The translations under genes and the position numbers were made by a program. Under the pieces are notes generated by a model, which saw only the letters and a list, made by a program, of their open reading frames with translations, was not told where the DNA came from and searched no databases. DNA of 64,000 nucleotides, taken from the NCBI RefSeq assembly GCF_002005145.1, contig NZ_CP019698.1:372001-436000 (forward strand), read 5' to 3'. Origin of the DNA: Desulforamulus ferrireducens (GTDB taxonomy: Bacteria > Bacillota > Desulfotomaculia > Desulfotomaculales > Desulfotomaculaceae). Shown one piece after another: positions 47,265-58,037 of this stretch (positions are counted from its first letter, which is position 1; each line of letters begins with the position of its first letter).

Positions 47265-50200
47265 ATGCCCTTACGGAAGGACATACAAAGGGTACTGGTT
47301 ATTGGCTCTGGCCCCATTATCATCGGCCAGGCGGCGGAATTTGACTATGCCGGTACACAGGCTTGCAAAGCTCTCCGGGAAGAGGGCATCCAGGTGGTGC
47401 TGGTCAATTCCAATCCAGCCACCATCATGACAGATGGCGATATTGCCGATGTGGTTTATATCGAACCCTTAACCTGTGAAAGCATAGAAAAGATTATTGC
47501 CCAGGAAAGACCCCAGGGCTTGCTGCCCACCCTGGGCGGTCAAACCGGCCTTAATCTGGCGGTGGAATTGGCTGAACGGGGTATTCTGGATAAGTACCAG
47601 GTGGAGCTGCTGGGCACCAGCCTGGAAACCATTAAAAAGGCCGAGGATCGGGAACTGTTCCGGGCTACCATGTTGGAGATTGGCCAACCCATTCCCGAAA
47701 GCACCATTGCTGGTTCTCTGGAAGAATGTCTCGCCTTTGCCAATGAAATTGGTTATCCCTTAATTGTACGTCCGGCCTATACCCTGGGTGGTACAGGCGG
47801 CGGCATTGTCAAAGATGAAAAAGAGCTCATGGAAGTTTGCCAGCGGGGCCTCAAGATGAGCATGATCAATCAGGTGCTGCTGGAGCGCAGTGTGGCCGGT
47901 TGGAAAGAAATAGAGTATGAGGTGATGCGGGACCATGCGGATAACTGTATCACCATCTGCAACATGGAAAATATAGATCCGGTGGGGGTACATACCGGGG
48001 ACAGCATCGTGGTAGCACCCTCCCAAACCCTCTCGGATCGCGAGTATCAGATGCTGCGCACTGCCTCTTTGCAAATTATCCGTGCTTTAAAGGTGGCCGG
48101 GGGCTGCAATGTGCAGTTTGCCTTGGACCCCCACAGCATGAAATATATCGTCATAGAAGTCAACCCGCGGGTCAGTCGTTCTTCCGCCCTGGCTTCCAAA
48201 GCCACCGGCTACCCCATTGCTAAACTGGCAGCGAAAATTGCCGTGGGGCTGAATTTAGACGAGATTACTAACCCGGTAACAGGCAACACCAGTGCTTGTT
48301 TTGAACCCACCCTGGACTATGTGGTGGTAAAAATACCCCGTTGGCCCTTTGATAAATTTGCCAGCGGCGATCGCAACCTGGGTACCCAAATGAAGGCCAC
48401 CGGGGAAGTGATGGCCATTGATCGCACCTTCGAGGGGGCGCTTATGAAGGCGGTGCGCTCCTTGGAAATTGGCGTAGACAGTTTGCAAATCAAGGGCAGT
48501 GCCAGTTGGACAGAGATGGAACTGGAAAGCAAGCTCAACCGCCCGGACGACGAGCGGTTGTTTGTGATAGCGGAAGCCTTTCGGCGCTACTGGACACTGA
48601 GGGAAGTACGGCAGCTAACCTCCATCGACTACTGGTTTTTGGAGAAAATTAAGGGCCTGGTGGTGTTGGAACAACAAATTAAAAGTTCCGGCCTACCGGG
48701 GGCGGAACTGCTGCGCAAGGCCAAAGCCTGTGGCTTTTCCGATGCCTTCATAGGCCGACTGTGCGGCAAATCAATGCAGTTTATCAGGCAGCTCCGTAAG
48801 GAACTGGGTATCCTGCCCACCTATAAGGTGGTGGATACCTGTGCGGCGGAGTTTGCCTCGGCCACTCCCTACTATTACTCCACCTACGATTATGAAGATG
48901 AGGTGGCAGTATCTGCTAAGGATAAAGTAATTGTGCTGGGTTCCGGGCCCATTCGCATCGGCCAGGGGGTGGAGTTTGACTACTGTTCGGTGCATTCCGT
49001 CTGGGGCTTGCAGCGGGAGAATATTGAGGCCATTATAATCAATAACAATCCCGAGACTGTGTCCACCGACTTTGATACGGCGGATAAACTCTATTTTGAA
49101 CCACTGACGGTGGAAGATGTCATGAACATCATAGACAAGGAAAAACCCCTGGGAGTAATTGTCCAATTTGGGGGTCAGACGGCCATCAACCTGGCCGGTG
49201 ATTTAGCCCAAATGGGTGTGCCCATCCTGGGTACATCGGTGGCAGGAATAGATGCTGCGGAGGATCGGGAAAAGTTCGAAAAACTCCTCAAAGGTTTAGG
49301 TGTGCCCCAGACCGAGGGGAGAACCGCCACCACGGTGGAACAGGCCCGCTGCATTGCCAGCGAACTGGGCTTCCCGGTAGTGGTGCGTCCTTCCTACGTT
49401 TTGGGTGGCCGGGCCATGGAAATTGTCTATAATGAAGATCAACTGCTTAAATATATGACCAGTGCTGTACAGGTGTCTCCGAAACATCCGGTGCTGGTGG
49501 ATAAATATGTGCGGGGCAAGGAAGTGGAAGTGGATGCCATCGGCGATGGCAGGCACATCTTTATTCCCGGCATTATGGAACATATTGAACGGGCCGGTGT
49601 CCATTCCGGCGATAGTATTGCCGTTTACCCGCCCCAAAGCCTCAGCCAGCGGGAAAAGGAACTGGTGATAGATTACACCCTGCGTATTGGCAAGGCCTTA
49701 GAAATATGTGGCTTAATGAATATTCAGTATGTGGTAGGGGATGAGGGGGTCTTTGTTTTGGAGGTCAACCCCCGGGCTTCCCGGACGGTACCGGTATTGT
49801 CCAAGGTTACCGGTGTGCCCATGGTTCAAATAGCCACCCGCTGTATGCTGGGTAAAACGCTCCAGGAATTAGGCTACGGCCCGGGCTTGGGACCGGTTTC
49901 CGACTATGTCACCGTCAAAGCGCCGGTGTTCTCCTTTGAAAAGCTAGGACTGGTGGAAACCTCCCTGGGACCGGAAATGAAATCCACCGGCGAGGTTATG
50001 GGGGTAGATAAGTCCTTCGCCCATGCCTTTTATAAAGCCATTACCTCGGCGGGCCTCAGGGTAGCCCAGAGCGGTGCCGTACTGCTTTCGGTGGCTGATC
50101 GGGATAAATTGGAAGCAGTGGCGGTGGCGCGGCAGTATGCTGAACTGGGCTTTAAACTTTATGCCACCCTGAACACCGCCGCCGCCCTGGCTGCTGCGGG

Positions 50201-50471
50201 ATTACCGGTGGTGGGCACGGAAGATCCCCTTTCCCTGGTACGATCCGGTAAGGTACAATTAGTTGTTAACACTCCCACCAAGGGCAAGGTTGCCGGTCGG
50301 CCCGGTTTTCGCCTGCGCCGCCTGTCCGCAGAATATAAGGTACCCTGCCTAACCTCCCTGGATACAGCCAGGGCCATGGCGGGAGCACTGGGGGATATAC
50401 TACAGGGAGCACCGGTTACGCCGGTAGCCTTGTCCAAGTTTACGGAATTTCTGGTGACCAAACCAGCCTAG
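47265..50471 (+). CDS. carB: Carbamoyl phosphate synthase large subunit
   Basis: Makes carbamoyl phosphate for ArgF, using ammonia from the glutaminase subunit CarA. It has 1068 residues from ATG 47265 after AAAGGAGGGTTAACG. Two ATP-grasp halves are visible: [20 protein letters not shown] at the N terminus and [20 protein letters not shown] near residue 560, and the C-terminal MGS-like regulatory domain occupies about 930-1068. The usual partner gene carA is not here, so the small subunit must come from elsewhere. Confidence 0.97.
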   Translation: MPLRKDIQRVLVIGSGPIIIGQAAEFDYAGTQACKALREEGIQVVLVNSNPATIMTDGDIADVVYIEPLTCESIEKIIAQERPQGLLPTLGGQTGLNLAVELAERGILDKYQVELLGTSLETIKKAEDRELFRATMLEIGQPIPESTIAGSLEECLAFANEIGYPLIVRPAYTLGGTGGGIVKDEKELMEVCQRGLKMSMINQVLLERSVAGWKEIEYEVMRDHADNCITICNMENIDPVGVHTGDSIVVAPSQTLSDREYQMLRTASLQIIRALKVAGGCNVQFALDPHSMKYIVIEVNPRVSRSSALASKATGYPIAKLAAKIAVGLNLDEITNPVTGNTSACFEPTLDYVVVKIPRWPFDKFASGDRNLGTQMKATGEVMAIDRTFEGALMKAVRSLEIGVDSLQIKGSASWTEMELESKLNRPDDERLFVIAEAFRRYWTLREVRQLTSIDYWFLEKIKGLVVLEQQIKSSGLPGAELLRKAKACGFSDAFIGRLCGKSMQFIRQLRKELGILPTYKVVDTCAAEFASATPYYYSTYDYEDEVAVSAKDKVIVLGSGPIRIGQGVEFDYCSVHSVWGLQRENIEAIIINNNPETVSTDFDTADKLYFEPLTVEDVMNIIDKEKPLGVIVQFGGQTAINLAGDLAQMGVPILGTSVAGIDAAEDREKFEKLLKGLGVPQTEGRTATTVEQARCIASELGFPVVVRPSYVLGGRAMEIVYNEDQLLKYMTSAVQVSPKHPVLVDKYVRGKEVEVDAIGDGRHIFIPGIMEHIERAGVHSGDSIAVYPPQSLSQREKELVIDYTLRIGKALEICGLMNIQYVVGDEGVFVLEVNPRASRTVPVLSKVTGVPMVQIATRCMLGKTLQELGYGPGLGPVSDYVTVKAPVFSFEKLGLVETSLGPEMKSTGEVMGVDKSFAHAFYKAITSAGLRVAQSGAVLLSVADRDKLEAVAVARQYAELGFKLYATLNTAAALAAAGLPVVGTEDPLSLVRSGKVQLVVNTPTKGKVAGRPGFRLRRLSAEYKVPCLTSLDTARAMAGALGDILQGAPVTPVALSKFTEFLVTKPA

Positions 50472-50505
50472 GCTGCTTAATACGCTAAAAGGAGTGTGCT
50501 ATAAG

Positions 50506-51447
50506 ATGTTGGATATAAAGAAATCTCTCAAGGGGAGAGATTTATTGACCCTGCATGATCTTTCCGTGGCCGAAGTGAACTTTTTGTTAGAGGAAGCCAC
50601 CCGCATTAAGGCCTTGCAAAAGGCCGGGATACCCCATCCCTATTTACAAGGCAAAACCCTGGCCATGATCTTCCAAAAAAGCTCCACCCGTACCAGGGTG
50701 AGCTTTGAAGTGGCCATGGTGCAGTTAGGAGGTCACGCCTTATTCCTCAGCCCCAGGGACATTCAGATGGGACGGGGTGAATCGGTGGCAGATACAGCTA
50801 AGGTGTTGTCCCGCATGGTGGATGGCATCATGATTCGCACCTACGCCCAGAGCGAGGTGGAGGAGCTGGCGGAACATGCCACCATACCGGTGATTAACGG
50901 CCTTACGGATCTCACCCACCCCTGTCAAATTCTGGCGGATCTGCTGACCATTAAGGAGCATAAGGGCTATCTTAAGGGCTTAAAGCTAGCCTATGTAGGG
51001 GACGGCAATAACATTGCCCATTCTCTGCTCTATGGCTGTGCCAAAGTGGGGATGCATATTTCCGTAGCCTCACCGGCGGGTTATCAGCCTAATGCTGGGG
51101 TGGTAAAACTGGCGCAACAGGATGCCCTGGAGACCGGCGCCCGTATTGAAATCCTTACCGATCCCCTGCAGGCGGTCACTGATGCCGATGTGGTGGTCAC
51201 CGATGTTTGGGCCAGCATGGGTCAGGAAGAGGAGCAAAAGGTGCGGGAGCGAGCCTTTGCCGGCTACCAGGTGAATGAAGAGCTTTGTGCCCAGGCCAAG
51301 CCGGACTTTATCTTCCTGCATTGTTTGCCTGCCCACCGGGGTGAGGAAGTAGCTGCAGCCATTATTGACGGGCCGCACTCAGTGGTTTGGGATGAAGCGG
51401 AAAATCGTCTGCACGCCCAAAAGGCGGTGCTGGCTACCTTGCTGTAG
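50506..51447 (+). CDS. argF: Ornithine carbamoyltransferase
   Basis: Condenses ornithine and carbamoyl phosphate into citrulline. ATG 50506 ([20 protein letters not shown]) follows AAAGGAGTG; an in-frame GTG 50494 overlaps that site. It has 313 residues with the carbamoyl phosphate motif [13 protein letters not shown], the [11 protein letters not shown] signature and [11 protein letters not shown]. It is the last gene of the first arg block. Confidence 0.97.
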   Translation: MLDIKKSLKGRDLLTLHDLSVAEVNFLLEEATRIKALQKAGIPHPYLQGKTLAMIFQKSSTRTRVSFEVAMVQLGGHALFLSPRDIQMGRGESVADTAKVLSRMVDGIMIRTYAQSEVEELAEHATIPVINGLTDLTHPCQILADLLTIKEHKGYLKGLKLAYVGDGNNIAHSLLYGCAKVGMHISVASPAGYQPNAGVVKLAQQDALETGARIEILTDPLQAVTDADVVVTDVWASMGQEEEQKVRERAFAGYQVNEELCAQAKPDFIFLHCLPAHRGEEVAAAIIDGPHSVVWDEAENRLHAQKAVLATLL

Positions 51448-51497
51448 AAAATAGTAATTGCTGGTAATGTAAAATTTGGTATAGAATAATTTCATTA

Positions 51498-51551
51498 TTA
51501 CATATACCCTCCAGCTTTATGCTATAATAACCATGTCTGTATATTTATTCA
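51498..51551 (+). promoter_or_regulatory. argG promoter with ARG-box-like site
   Basis: TATAAT at 51523-51528 has an extended TGC in front; the best -35, TTACAT (51498), is weak. Ten bases after the -10, TGTATATTTATTCA (51538-51551) matches the ARG-box pattern and overlaps the start of transcription. It supports separate arginine-controlled transcription of argG-argH. Confidence 0.55.
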
Positions 51552-51569
51552 AGGAAGGAGTATTTTTCT

Positions 51570-52775
51570 ATGCCAAAGGTTGTACTAGCTTACTCCGGAG
51601 GTTTAGACACCTCTGTTATTATTGCCTGGCTCAAGGAAAACTATGGTTACGAAGTGATAGCCATGACCGCCGATTTAGGTCAGGGAGAGGAACTGGCTCC
51701 CTTAGAGGAAAAGGCCATTAAGAGCGGTGCCAGCAAGATTTACATTGAAGACCTGCGCAAGGAATTTGTGGAAGAATACATTTGGCCCACCCTCAAGGCA
51801 GGGGCCATTTACGAGGGCAAGTACCTGCTGGGTACTTCCTTTGCCCGTCCTCTCATTGCCAAGAAACTGGTGGAGATTGCGGAAAAAGAGGGTGCTGTGG
51901 CTGTGGCCCACGGCGCCACCGGTAAAGGTAACGACCAGGTGCGCTTTGAGTTGGGCGTTAAGGCACTGGCCCCCCATCTTAAGGTAATTGCCCCCTGGCG
52001 GGAATGGGATATTCGTTCCCGGGAGGATGCCATTGACTACGCCGAAGCCCGGGGTATTCCTGTGCCTGTAACCAAAAAGAGTATTTATAGCCGTGATCGC
52101 AATATCTGGCACATCAGCCACGAGGGCGGCGAACTGGAAAGCCCGGCCAACGCCGCCTCCTACGATATGTTAATGCTCACCACTCCTCCGGAACTGGCTC
52201 CGGACAAGCCTACCTTTGTGGAAATTGGCTTTGAGCAAGGTATTCCCGTGGCTCTCAACGGTGAACGCCTGGACAGCGTCAGCCTGCTGGAGAAGCTAAA
52301 TATCATTGGCGGTGCCAATGGTATTGGCATAGTGGACATGGTGGAAAACCGTTTGGTGGGTATGAAATCCCGTGGTGTTTACGAAACTCCCGGTGGCGCT
52401 ATCCTGGTGTATGCCCACCGCGAGCTAGAGCTACTCACCTTGGATCGGGCAACCCTGCACTATAAGGAGCAAGTGGCCCTGCGCTATGCCGAGCTGGTTT
52501 ACGATGGTGTGTGGTTTGCCCCCCTGCGGGAAGCCCTGGATGCCTTTGTTAACAGCACCCAGCGCACCGTCACCGGTACCGTTAAATTAAAGCTGTACAA
52601 AGGCAACATTATGCCGGCGGGCTGCACTTCACCTTACTCCCTCTATGACGAAGAACTGTCCACCTTTGGCCGGGACGAAGTGTACAACCAGGCCGATGCC
52701 GAGGGCTTTATCAATCTGTTTGGCTTACCCCTTAAAGTGCGTGCTCTCATGGAAAAGAAGGCGGGATTAAGATAA
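51570..52775 (+). CDS. argG: Argininosuccinate synthase
   Basis: ATP-dependent joining of citrulline and aspartate. It has 401 residues from ATG 51570 after AAGGAAGGAG. The P-loop-like [17 protein letters not shown] is at residues 5-21, and [16 protein letters not shown] is the second signature. Separated from argF by a promoter region with an ARG-box-like sequence. Confidence 0.98.
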   Translation: MPKVVLAYSGGLDTSVIIAWLKENYGYEVIAMTADLGQGEELAPLEEKAIKSGASKIYIEDLRKEFVEEYIWPTLKAGAIYEGKYLLGTSFARPLIAKKLVEIAEKEGAVAVAHGATGKGNDQVRFELGVKALAPHLKVIAPWREWDIRSREDAIDYAEARGIPVPVTKKSIYSRDRNIWHISHEGGELESPANAASYDMLMLTTPPELAPDKPTFVEIGFEQGIPVALNGERLDSVSLLEKLNIIGGANGIGIVDMVENRLVGMKSRGVYETPGGAILVYAHRELELLTLDRATLHYKEQVALRYAELVYDGVWFAPLREALDAFVNSTQRTVTGTVKLKLYKGNIMPAGCTSPYSLYDEELSTFGRDEVYNQADAEGFINLFGLPLKVRALMEKKAGLR

Positions 52776-52781
52776 AAAACA

Positions 52782-52819
52782 GCCATCAGCCCTGGGCTAA
52801 AACCCCGCTGGCTGATGGC
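52782..52819 (+). repeat. GGCC-type hairpin between argG and argH
   Basis: GCCATCAGCC (52782-52791) pairs perfectly with GGCTGATGGC (52810-52819). It lacks a T-run. It belongs to the dispersed GGCC palindrome family and may modulate argH expression or simply be an inserted repeat. Confidence 0.7.
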
Positions 52820-52855
52820 CTGACCCCATAGAAATACCCGAAAGAGGTGTCTCCC

Positions 52856-54226
52856 ATGAAACTTTGGGGCGGACGTTTTCAAAAAACAACGGACCGTTTA
52901 GTGGAGGATTTTCATTCCTCCATTTCTTTTGATCAAAGACTTTATCGCCAGGACATTCAAGGTAGTATTGCCCATGCCACCATGTTAGGTAAGGTGGGGG
53001 TTATATCCCAGGAAGAAGCCGCTGAAATTGTTCGGGGCTTACAGGAGCTACTGGAGGAAATTGAAAGCGGCCAGGTGGAATTTGATGTTGCCGCCGAAGA
53101 TATCCATATGAATGTGGAGCAGTTGCTCACCGCCAAAATTGGTGCTGTGGGCAAAAAACTGCACACTGCCCGCAGCCGCAACGATCAGGTGGCGGTGGAT
53201 ATTCGGCTTTATTTAAAGGATGAAATTACCGTCATTCGTCAGCAGTTAAAGGAACTTATAGAAACTCTGCTGGATCTGGCAGAACAGCACCTGCATACCG
53301 TGATGCCCGGCTATACCCATCTGCAGCGGGCCCAGCCCATTACCCTGGCCCACCATTTGATGGCCTATACCCAGATGTTCCTGCGGGACAGGGAGCGGCT
53401 GGCCGATTGCTATAAAAGAGCCGATGTCCTGCCCCTGGGTTCCGGTGCCTTAGCCGGTACCACCTTTCCCCTGGATCGGGAATATACCGCGGAACTATTG
53501 GGCTTTGCCGAAGTCAGTGATAACTCCCTGGATGCCGTGAGCGACCGGGATTTTGCGGTGGAATTTTGCGCTGCTGCCTCTTTGATTATGATGCACCTGA
53601 GTCGCTTCTGTGAGGAAATTATCCTCTGGTCCAGCGGTGAGTTTGCCTTTATCGAGCTGGATGATGCCTATAGTACCGGCTCCAGCATCATGCCCCAAAA
53701 GAAAAACCCCGATGTGGCAGAACTCATTAGGGGTAAGACCGGCCGTGTCTATGGCGATCTTTTGGGTCTGCTCACCATGCTCAAGGGTCTGCCCCTGGCC
53801 TACAACAAGGATATGCAGGAGGACAAAGAGGCCCTCTTTGATGCCATTGATACAGTAAAGGGTTGTCTGATGGTCTTCCGACCCATGCTGGCCACCATGA
53901 CGGTACGCCGGGAGAACATGGCCCAAGCAGCCCGGGGTGGTTTTACCAATGCCACCGATGTGGCCGATTATTTGGCCAAAAAGGGAGTACCCTTCCGGGA
54001 GGCCCATGAAATTGTCGGTAAAGCGGTTTTTTACTGCCTGCAGCACAACAAAAACCTGGAAGAATTAACCCTGCAGGAATACCAAGAACTCTCCCCGGTT
54101 TTTGCCGAGGATATTTATGACGCCATTGGAGTGGAATACTGTGCCGCTGCACGCAAGGTAAGGGGTGGCCCGGCCCCGGAAGCGGTTTTGCAGGCCATTG
54201 CCCGCACCAGAGCAAGGCTAGAGTAA
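52856..54226 (+). CDS. argH: Argininosuccinate lyase
   Basis: Final step, releasing arginine and fumarate. ATG 52856 ([20 protein letters not shown]) follows AAAGAGGTG. It has 456 residues with the superfamily signature [20 protein letters not shown]. It ends the argG-argH unit and is followed by a terminator. Confidence 0.98.
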   Translation: MKLWGGRFQKTTDRLVEDFHSSISFDQRLYRQDIQGSIAHATMLGKVGVISQEEAAEIVRGLQELLEEIESGQVEFDVAAEDIHMNVEQLLTAKIGAVGKKLHTARSRNDQVAVDIRLYLKDEITVIRQQLKELIETLLDLAEQHLHTVMPGYTHLQRAQPITLAHHLMAYTQMFLRDRERLADCYKRADVLPLGSGALAGTTFPLDREYTAELLGFAEVSDNSLDAVSDRDFAVEFCAAASLIMMHLSRFCEEIILWSSGEFAFIELDDAYSTGSSIMPQKKNPDVAELIRGKTGRVYGDLLGLLTMLKGLPLAYNKDMQEDKEALFDAIDTVKGCLMVFRPMLATMTVRRENMAQAARGGFTNATDVADYLAKKGVPFREAHEIVGKAVFYCLQHNKNLEELTLQEYQELSPVFAEDIYDAIGVEYCAAARKVRGGPAPEAVLQAIARTRARLE

Positions 54227-54229
54227 CCA

Positions 54230-54260
54230 CAACCCCGGTCTCCCAAGGCCGGGGTTTTAG
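54230..54260 (+). terminator. Intrinsic terminator after argH
   Basis: AACCCCGG pairs with CCGGGGTT across a TCTCCCAAGG loop, followed by TTAG. It closes the arginine region. Confidence 0.8.
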
Positions 54261-54362
54261 TATGCGAAGAAATAATATGTTACGATTTCACCTAAATGGG
54301 AGGAATTGGTTGTCGTAATGTCCAATATAATATACAAAATATTTTGGCTGGGAGAATAAGCA

Positions 54363-55496
54363 ATGGCCGAACATGTATATGAACAGGATAATTATGGTCA
54401 GTTTACCCAGGATGAAGTAGAAACCCTTATCGAAGTGGGCGCTTTGCTTAGCTCGGACCTGCATATGGAAGAATTGGTCGAAATATTGATGGAGCAGGCG
54501 GTGCTGCTGGTGGGAGCAGAGAGCGGCTTGCTTTGGTTTGGCGGCGAGCAGCACAGGATGACTCCGGTGGCAGCGTACGGGCTGGACGGTGATTCTGTGG
54601 GCCTGTTATGGAAACAAATTGCCTCCCGCATTGAAAGTACAACTGTACGGGGTAAACCAATCACCATAAGTACAGACTGCGGGGATAATGGCAGTCTGCT
54701 GGAGAATGTTAGTTTTGCCATCAACCAACCGGTTAACTCCATGATTTTACTGCCACTGGTCAGTAAAGGTCGTAGCCTGGGTTGTTTGCAGTTAATTAAT
54801 AAACAAGATGGCAGTGAATTCAGTAACCGGGACCTGCGACTTTGTACCACCTTTGCCAGCCAGGCGGCGGTGATTATTGATAACCGTATATTGTTTGATA
54901 AGCAGGAAAAGCTCATGCTGAGCTTAATCAGAGCGTTATCCTCGGCGCTGGATGCCCGCGACCCCTACACACAGGGTCATTCCGAGAGGGTAAGTCAACT
55001 GGCCTTACTCATTGCTAAAAAAATAGATATGGATCAGAAGGAACAGGAAATTCTCCAACAATCAGCCCTGCTGCATGATGTGGGTAAGATTGGTATTCGG
55101 GATAGTGTGCTATTGGAGCCGGGTCCTTTGGATGACGAGAAATGGCAAATTATGAAAAGTCATCCGGTGATTGGTGCCCAGATTATCCAACAAATCGAAC
55201 CCAAGTCGGTGATGGAAAAAATTTACGATGGTGTCATGTACCATCAGGAAAAATATGACGGCAGCGGTTACCCTTACGGTCTGCGGGGTCAAGAAATTCC
55301 CCAAGTGGCCAGAATCATTGCCATTGCCGATGCCTATGATGCCATTACCAGTGACCGGCCCTATCGTAAAGCCAAAAGTCCCCAGGAGGCCCTGGCAGAA
55401 ATAAAGAAATGTGCCGGTAAACATTTTGATCCCCAACTGGTGGAGATCTTTCTTGATGCTATGGGTTACCAGGAAAATAAAAAAACATCTTCTTGA
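54363..55496 (+). CDS. GAF and HD-GYP domain protein
   Basis: Likely a cyclic-di-GMP phosphodiesterase or related signalling hydrolase, cytoplasmic. The 377-residue protein has a GAF-type sensor at about residues 15-180 and an HD-GYP domain at about 190-365, with His238-Asp239 in LLHDVGKIG, HPVIGAQI and HQEKYDGSGYPYG (the GYP motif). GGGAG precedes ATG 54363; a TATAAT at 54326 lacks a well-spaced -35. It is not part of the arg or ilv pathways; the ilv promoter starts inside its stop codon. Confidence 0.9.
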   Translation: MAEHVYEQDNYGQFTQDEVETLIEVGALLSSDLHMEELVEILMEQAVLLVGAESGLLWFGGEQHRMTPVAAYGLDGDSVGLLWKQIASRIESTTVRGKPITISTDCGDNGSLLENVSFAINQPVNSMILLPLVSKGRSLGCLQLINKQDGSEFSNRDLRLCTTFASQAAVIIDNRILFDKQEKLMLSLIRALSSALDARDPYTQGHSERVSQLALLIAKKIDMDQKEQEILQQSALLHDVGKIGIRDSVLLEPGPLDDEKWQIMKSHPVIGAQIIQQIEPKSVMEKIYDGVMYHQEKYDGSGYPYGLRGQEIPQVARIIAIADAYDAITSDRPYRKAKSPQEALAEIKKCAGKHFDPQLVEIFLDAMGYQENKKTSS

Positions 55497-55521
55497 CAGT
55501 GTTAAGCTAAAAAACTATACT
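55493..55521 (+). promoter_or_regulatory. Promoter 1 of the ilv operon
   Basis: TTGACA (55493-55498), 17-base spacer, TATACT (55516-55521). The -35 overlaps the stop codon of the HD-GYP gene. It initiates the first T-box leader. Confidence 0.85.
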
Positions 55522-55527
55522 ATGTAT

Positions 55528-55828
55528 TAATTGAAACGGCCAAACAGCGTTGAAAGGGATTAGGTTTCTGATACAGGGCTACAGAGAGCCGGGTTAGGTG
55601 CAAGCCGGTGCCAATGGCAGAATACCTTGATCACCCTAGAGCTGCCTTTCTGAAAGCCAGTGGGTAAGTAGGTCAGGTCGGGTTGAGGAACCCGTTACCA
55701 AAACCGCACATACAGTTATTAGCTGTGTTAGGTGCAAAAAAGTGGCTCCCTTTTGGGGGCAATCAGGGTGGTACCGCGGAAGTTTACCTCTCGCCCCTGG
55801 CAGCATGCCAGGTGCGAGAGGTTTTTTA
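55528..55828 (+). ncRNA. T-box riboswitch 1, specifier AUC (Ile)
   Basis: A complete T-box leader: stem I with AGAGAGCC near 55583, the T-box sequence AGGGTGGTACCGCG at 55765-55778 and a terminator whose ACCTCTCGC and GCGAGAGGT arms (55786-55822) are followed by TTTTTTAG. Aligning the stem I 3' side on the AGAGCTGCC element places ATC at 55630-55632 as the specifier codon followed by purine A. This predicts readthrough when uncharged tRNA-Ile accumulates. Confidence 0.88.
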
Positions 55829-55866
55829 GTTGACAGCATTTTCTCGTTTGGAAAAGAAAATTACCC

Positions 55867-55895
55867 TTGACAGTCTCAGGGGAAGTAACTATACT
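55867..55895 (+). promoter_or_regulatory. Promoter 2 of the ilv operon, inside the leader
   Basis: TTGACA (55867-55872), 17-base spacer, TATACT (55890-55895): the same -35, spacing and -10 as promoter 1. It sits between the two T-boxes, giving T-box 2 an independent entry point. Confidence 0.8.
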
Positions 55896-55901
55896 TTTTA
55901 G

Positions 55902-56195
55902 TAATTTATTTTGCAGAAAGCTTTGAACGGGAAAATAGTCTGGAAACAGGGCCACAGAGAACCGGGGTTGGTGGAAGCCGGTGTCGCTGTCAGTCTATTC
56001 TCGCCCGGGAGCTGCCCCCGTGAAAGTGTCTTCACCGGTAATTGGGGCCGGGTTTTACTGGAACCCGTTATCAAAAATTGCACCGTACAGCAGGCTGTAT
56101 TTGTGCATGAGTGGCTCCCCTTTGGGAGCAAGCAGGGTGGTACCGCGGAAGGATAACCTCTCGTCCCTGGCATTTGATGCCAGAGGCGAGGGGTT
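55902..56195 (+). ncRNA. T-box riboswitch 2, specifier CUC (Leu)
   Basis: A second full T-box: AGAGAACCGG in stem I, T-box AGGGTGGTACCGCG at 56134-56147, and a terminator with CCTCTCGTC and GGCGAGGGG arms and inner CCTGGCAT/ATGCCAG, then TTTTTAT. The homologous position to the ATC of T-box 1, just before GCCCGGGAGCTGCC, is CTC at 56000-56002, so tRNA-Leu is the predicted effector. It controls ilvD onward. Confidence 0.85.
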
Positions 56196-56232
56196 TTTAT
56201 ATTTTACTTACTTTATGCTGGGAGGTAGACCT

Positions 56233-57894
56233 ATGCGTAGTGATGTGATGAAAAAGGGTTTGGAAAGGGCAGCTCACCGGAGTTTGTTTAAAGCCCTGGG
56301 ACTGGTGGATGAAGAACTGAATCGCCCCATGATTGGTGTGGTCAATTCCTTTAACGAGATTGTTCCCGGTCATCTGCATTTAAGGGATATTAGCGAAGCG
56401 GTCAAGGCCGGCATTCGTCTGGCCGGAGGTACGCCGGTGGAATTTCCCGCCATTGCCGTTTGCGATGGTATTGCCATGGGGCACGCCGGTATGCATTATT
56501 CCCTGGCCAGTCGGGAAATTATTGCCGACTCCATCGAGGTGATGGCCCAGGCCCACCCCTTTGACGGTCTGGTGCTCATTCCTAACTGTGACAAAGTGGT
56601 TCCCGGCATGCTCATGGCTGCGGCCCGTTTAGATATACCGGCCATCGTGGTCAGCGGTGGTCCCATGCTGGCAGGGAGGTTCCAGGAAAAGGATGTTTCC
56701 CTCAGCCAGACCTTTGAAGCGGTAGGAGCAGTACATACCGGTCGGATGACGGCAGAGGAATTAGCCGAACTGGAGGAAAATGCTTGCCCCGGCTGCGGTT
56801 CTTGTTCCGGCATGTTTACCGCCAACAGTATGAACTGTGTCACCGAGGCTCTGGGTATGGCTCTGCCGGGCAATGGCACCATTCCCGCGGTGGCCGCTGC
56901 CAGAAGGAGACTGGCCAAGCAAGCGGGTATGCGGGCGGTGGCCCTGGTGCAGGAAAATGTCAAGCCCAGTGACATCTTAACCGCCGCCGCCTTCCAAAAC
57001 GCTTTGGCAGTGGATCTGGCCCTGGGCTGCTCCACCAACACGGTGCTGCATTTACCGGCCATTGCCCAGGAAGCCGGCTACAACCTGGATCTTAACTTGG
57101 TTAATGAACTAAGCGAGAAAACCCCCCATTTATGCAAACTAAGTCCGGCAGGACAACATCATATACAGGACCTCCATGCTGCCGGGGGTATTCAGGCAGT
57201 GATGAAAGAGCTTAGCAACAAAGGACTGATTAATCAAAATTGCCAGACTGTCAGCGGTTTGACAGTGGGCGAATTATTGACACAGGCCAGGGTGAAAAAC
57301 AGAGAGGTCATTCGCAGTGTGGCAGACCCCTACAGCCACACCGGTGGTCTGGTAATTTTACGAGGCAACCTGGCTGAGGAATGTGCTGTGGTGAAAAGGG
57401 CGGCAGTGGCACCGGAAATGTTACAGCACACCGGCCCGGCTCGGGTGTTTGACAGCGAGGATGCTGCCACGGCAGCCATTATGGGTGGGCAGATTAAGCC
57501 CGGCGATGTGGTGGTAATTCGCTACGAAGGTCCCAAGGGTGGCCCCGGCATGCGGGAGATGCTCGGTCCCACCTCGGTACTGGCAGGTATGGGTCTGGAT
57601 AAAGAGGTGGCCTTACTCACCGATGGTCGTTTCTCCGGCGCTTCCCGAGGGGCTTCCATCGGACACATTGCACCGGAAGCAGCCGAAGGTGGAACCATCG
57701 CCCTGCTGCAGGACGGCGACATGGTGGAAATAGATATTCCCAACTACCGGCTGGCAGTAAGGTTAAGCGAGGCAGAGCTGGCCCAGCGCCGGCAAGCCTG
57801 GCAACCGCCGGCACCTAAAGTAACCAAAGGCTACCTGGCCCGCTACGCCAAACAAGTTTCTTCCGCGGCGAAGGGAGCGGTGCTTAAGGGATAG
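56233..57894 (+). CDS. ilvD: Dihydroxy-acid dehydratase
   Basis: Fe-S dehydratase of valine, isoleucine and (through ketoisovalerate) leucine synthesis. ATG 56233 ([20 protein letters not shown]) follows GGAGGT; the frame is open far upstream through T-box 2 but not coding. It has 553 residues, with cluster cysteines in [10 protein letters not shown] and [18 protein letters not shown]. First gene of the operon, under both T-boxes. Confidence 0.98.
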   Translation: MRSDVMKKGLERAAHRSLFKALGLVDEELNRPMIGVVNSFNEIVPGHLHLRDISEAVKAGIRLAGGTPVEFPAIAVCDGIAMGHAGMHYSLASREIIADSIEVMAQAHPFDGLVLIPNCDKVVPGMLMAAARLDIPAIVVSGGPMLAGRFQEKDVSLSQTFEAVGAVHTGRMTAEELAELEENACPGCGSCSGMFTANSMNCVTEALGMALPGNGTIPAVAAARRRLAKQAGMRAVALVQENVKPSDILTAAAFQNALAVDLALGCSTNTVLHLPAIAQEAGYNLDLNLVNELSEKTPHLCKLSPAGQHHIQDLHAAGGIQAVMKELSNKGLINQNCQTVSGLTVGELLTQARVKNREVIRSVADPYSHTGGLVILRGNLAEECAVVKRAAVAPEMLQHTGPARVFDSEDAATAAIMGGQIKPGDVVVIRYEGPKGGPGMREMLGPTSVLAGMGLDKEVALLTDGRFSGASRGASIGHIAPEAAEGGTIALLQDGDMVEIDIPNYRLAVRLSEAELAQRRQAWQPPAPKVTKGYLARYAKQVSSAAKGAVLKG

Positions 57895-57936
57895 TTTTTG
57901 GGGTCATGGCCCTAAGCCATAGGCCGTAGGCCGGAT
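57892..57936 (+). repeat. GGCC-type repeat starting at the ilvD stop
   Basis: TAGTTTTTGGGGTCATGGCC begins with the ilvD stop and resembles a truncated head of the copies at 40305 and 61222, then continues CTAAGCCATAGGCCGTAGGCC. A further short hairpin (GCTGG/CCAGC, 58003-58019) precedes the next ribosome binding site. Confidence 0.6.
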
Positions 57937-58037
57937 GATAACTGTAGTTCTTAGAACATAAAGCAATAGTTTAGATAAATGTAAGGGATTAGATATAGAA
58001 AGGCTGGCCCAAAGCCAGCAAAGGAGGTTTTTATCCG

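Noticed and set aside
52782-52819. Attenuator specific to argH
   Set aside because: No T-run or alternative pairing; it fits the dispersed GGCC family better.
54306-54331. Promoter for the HD-GYP gene
   Set aside because: TATAAT is present but the nearest TTGGTT is only 14 bases away, too close for a normal sigma-A promoter.
55981-56232. N-terminal extension of IlvD by 84 codons
   Set aside because: The extension runs through T-box 2 and its terminator; ATG 56233 has a proper ribosome binding site and gives a standard length.
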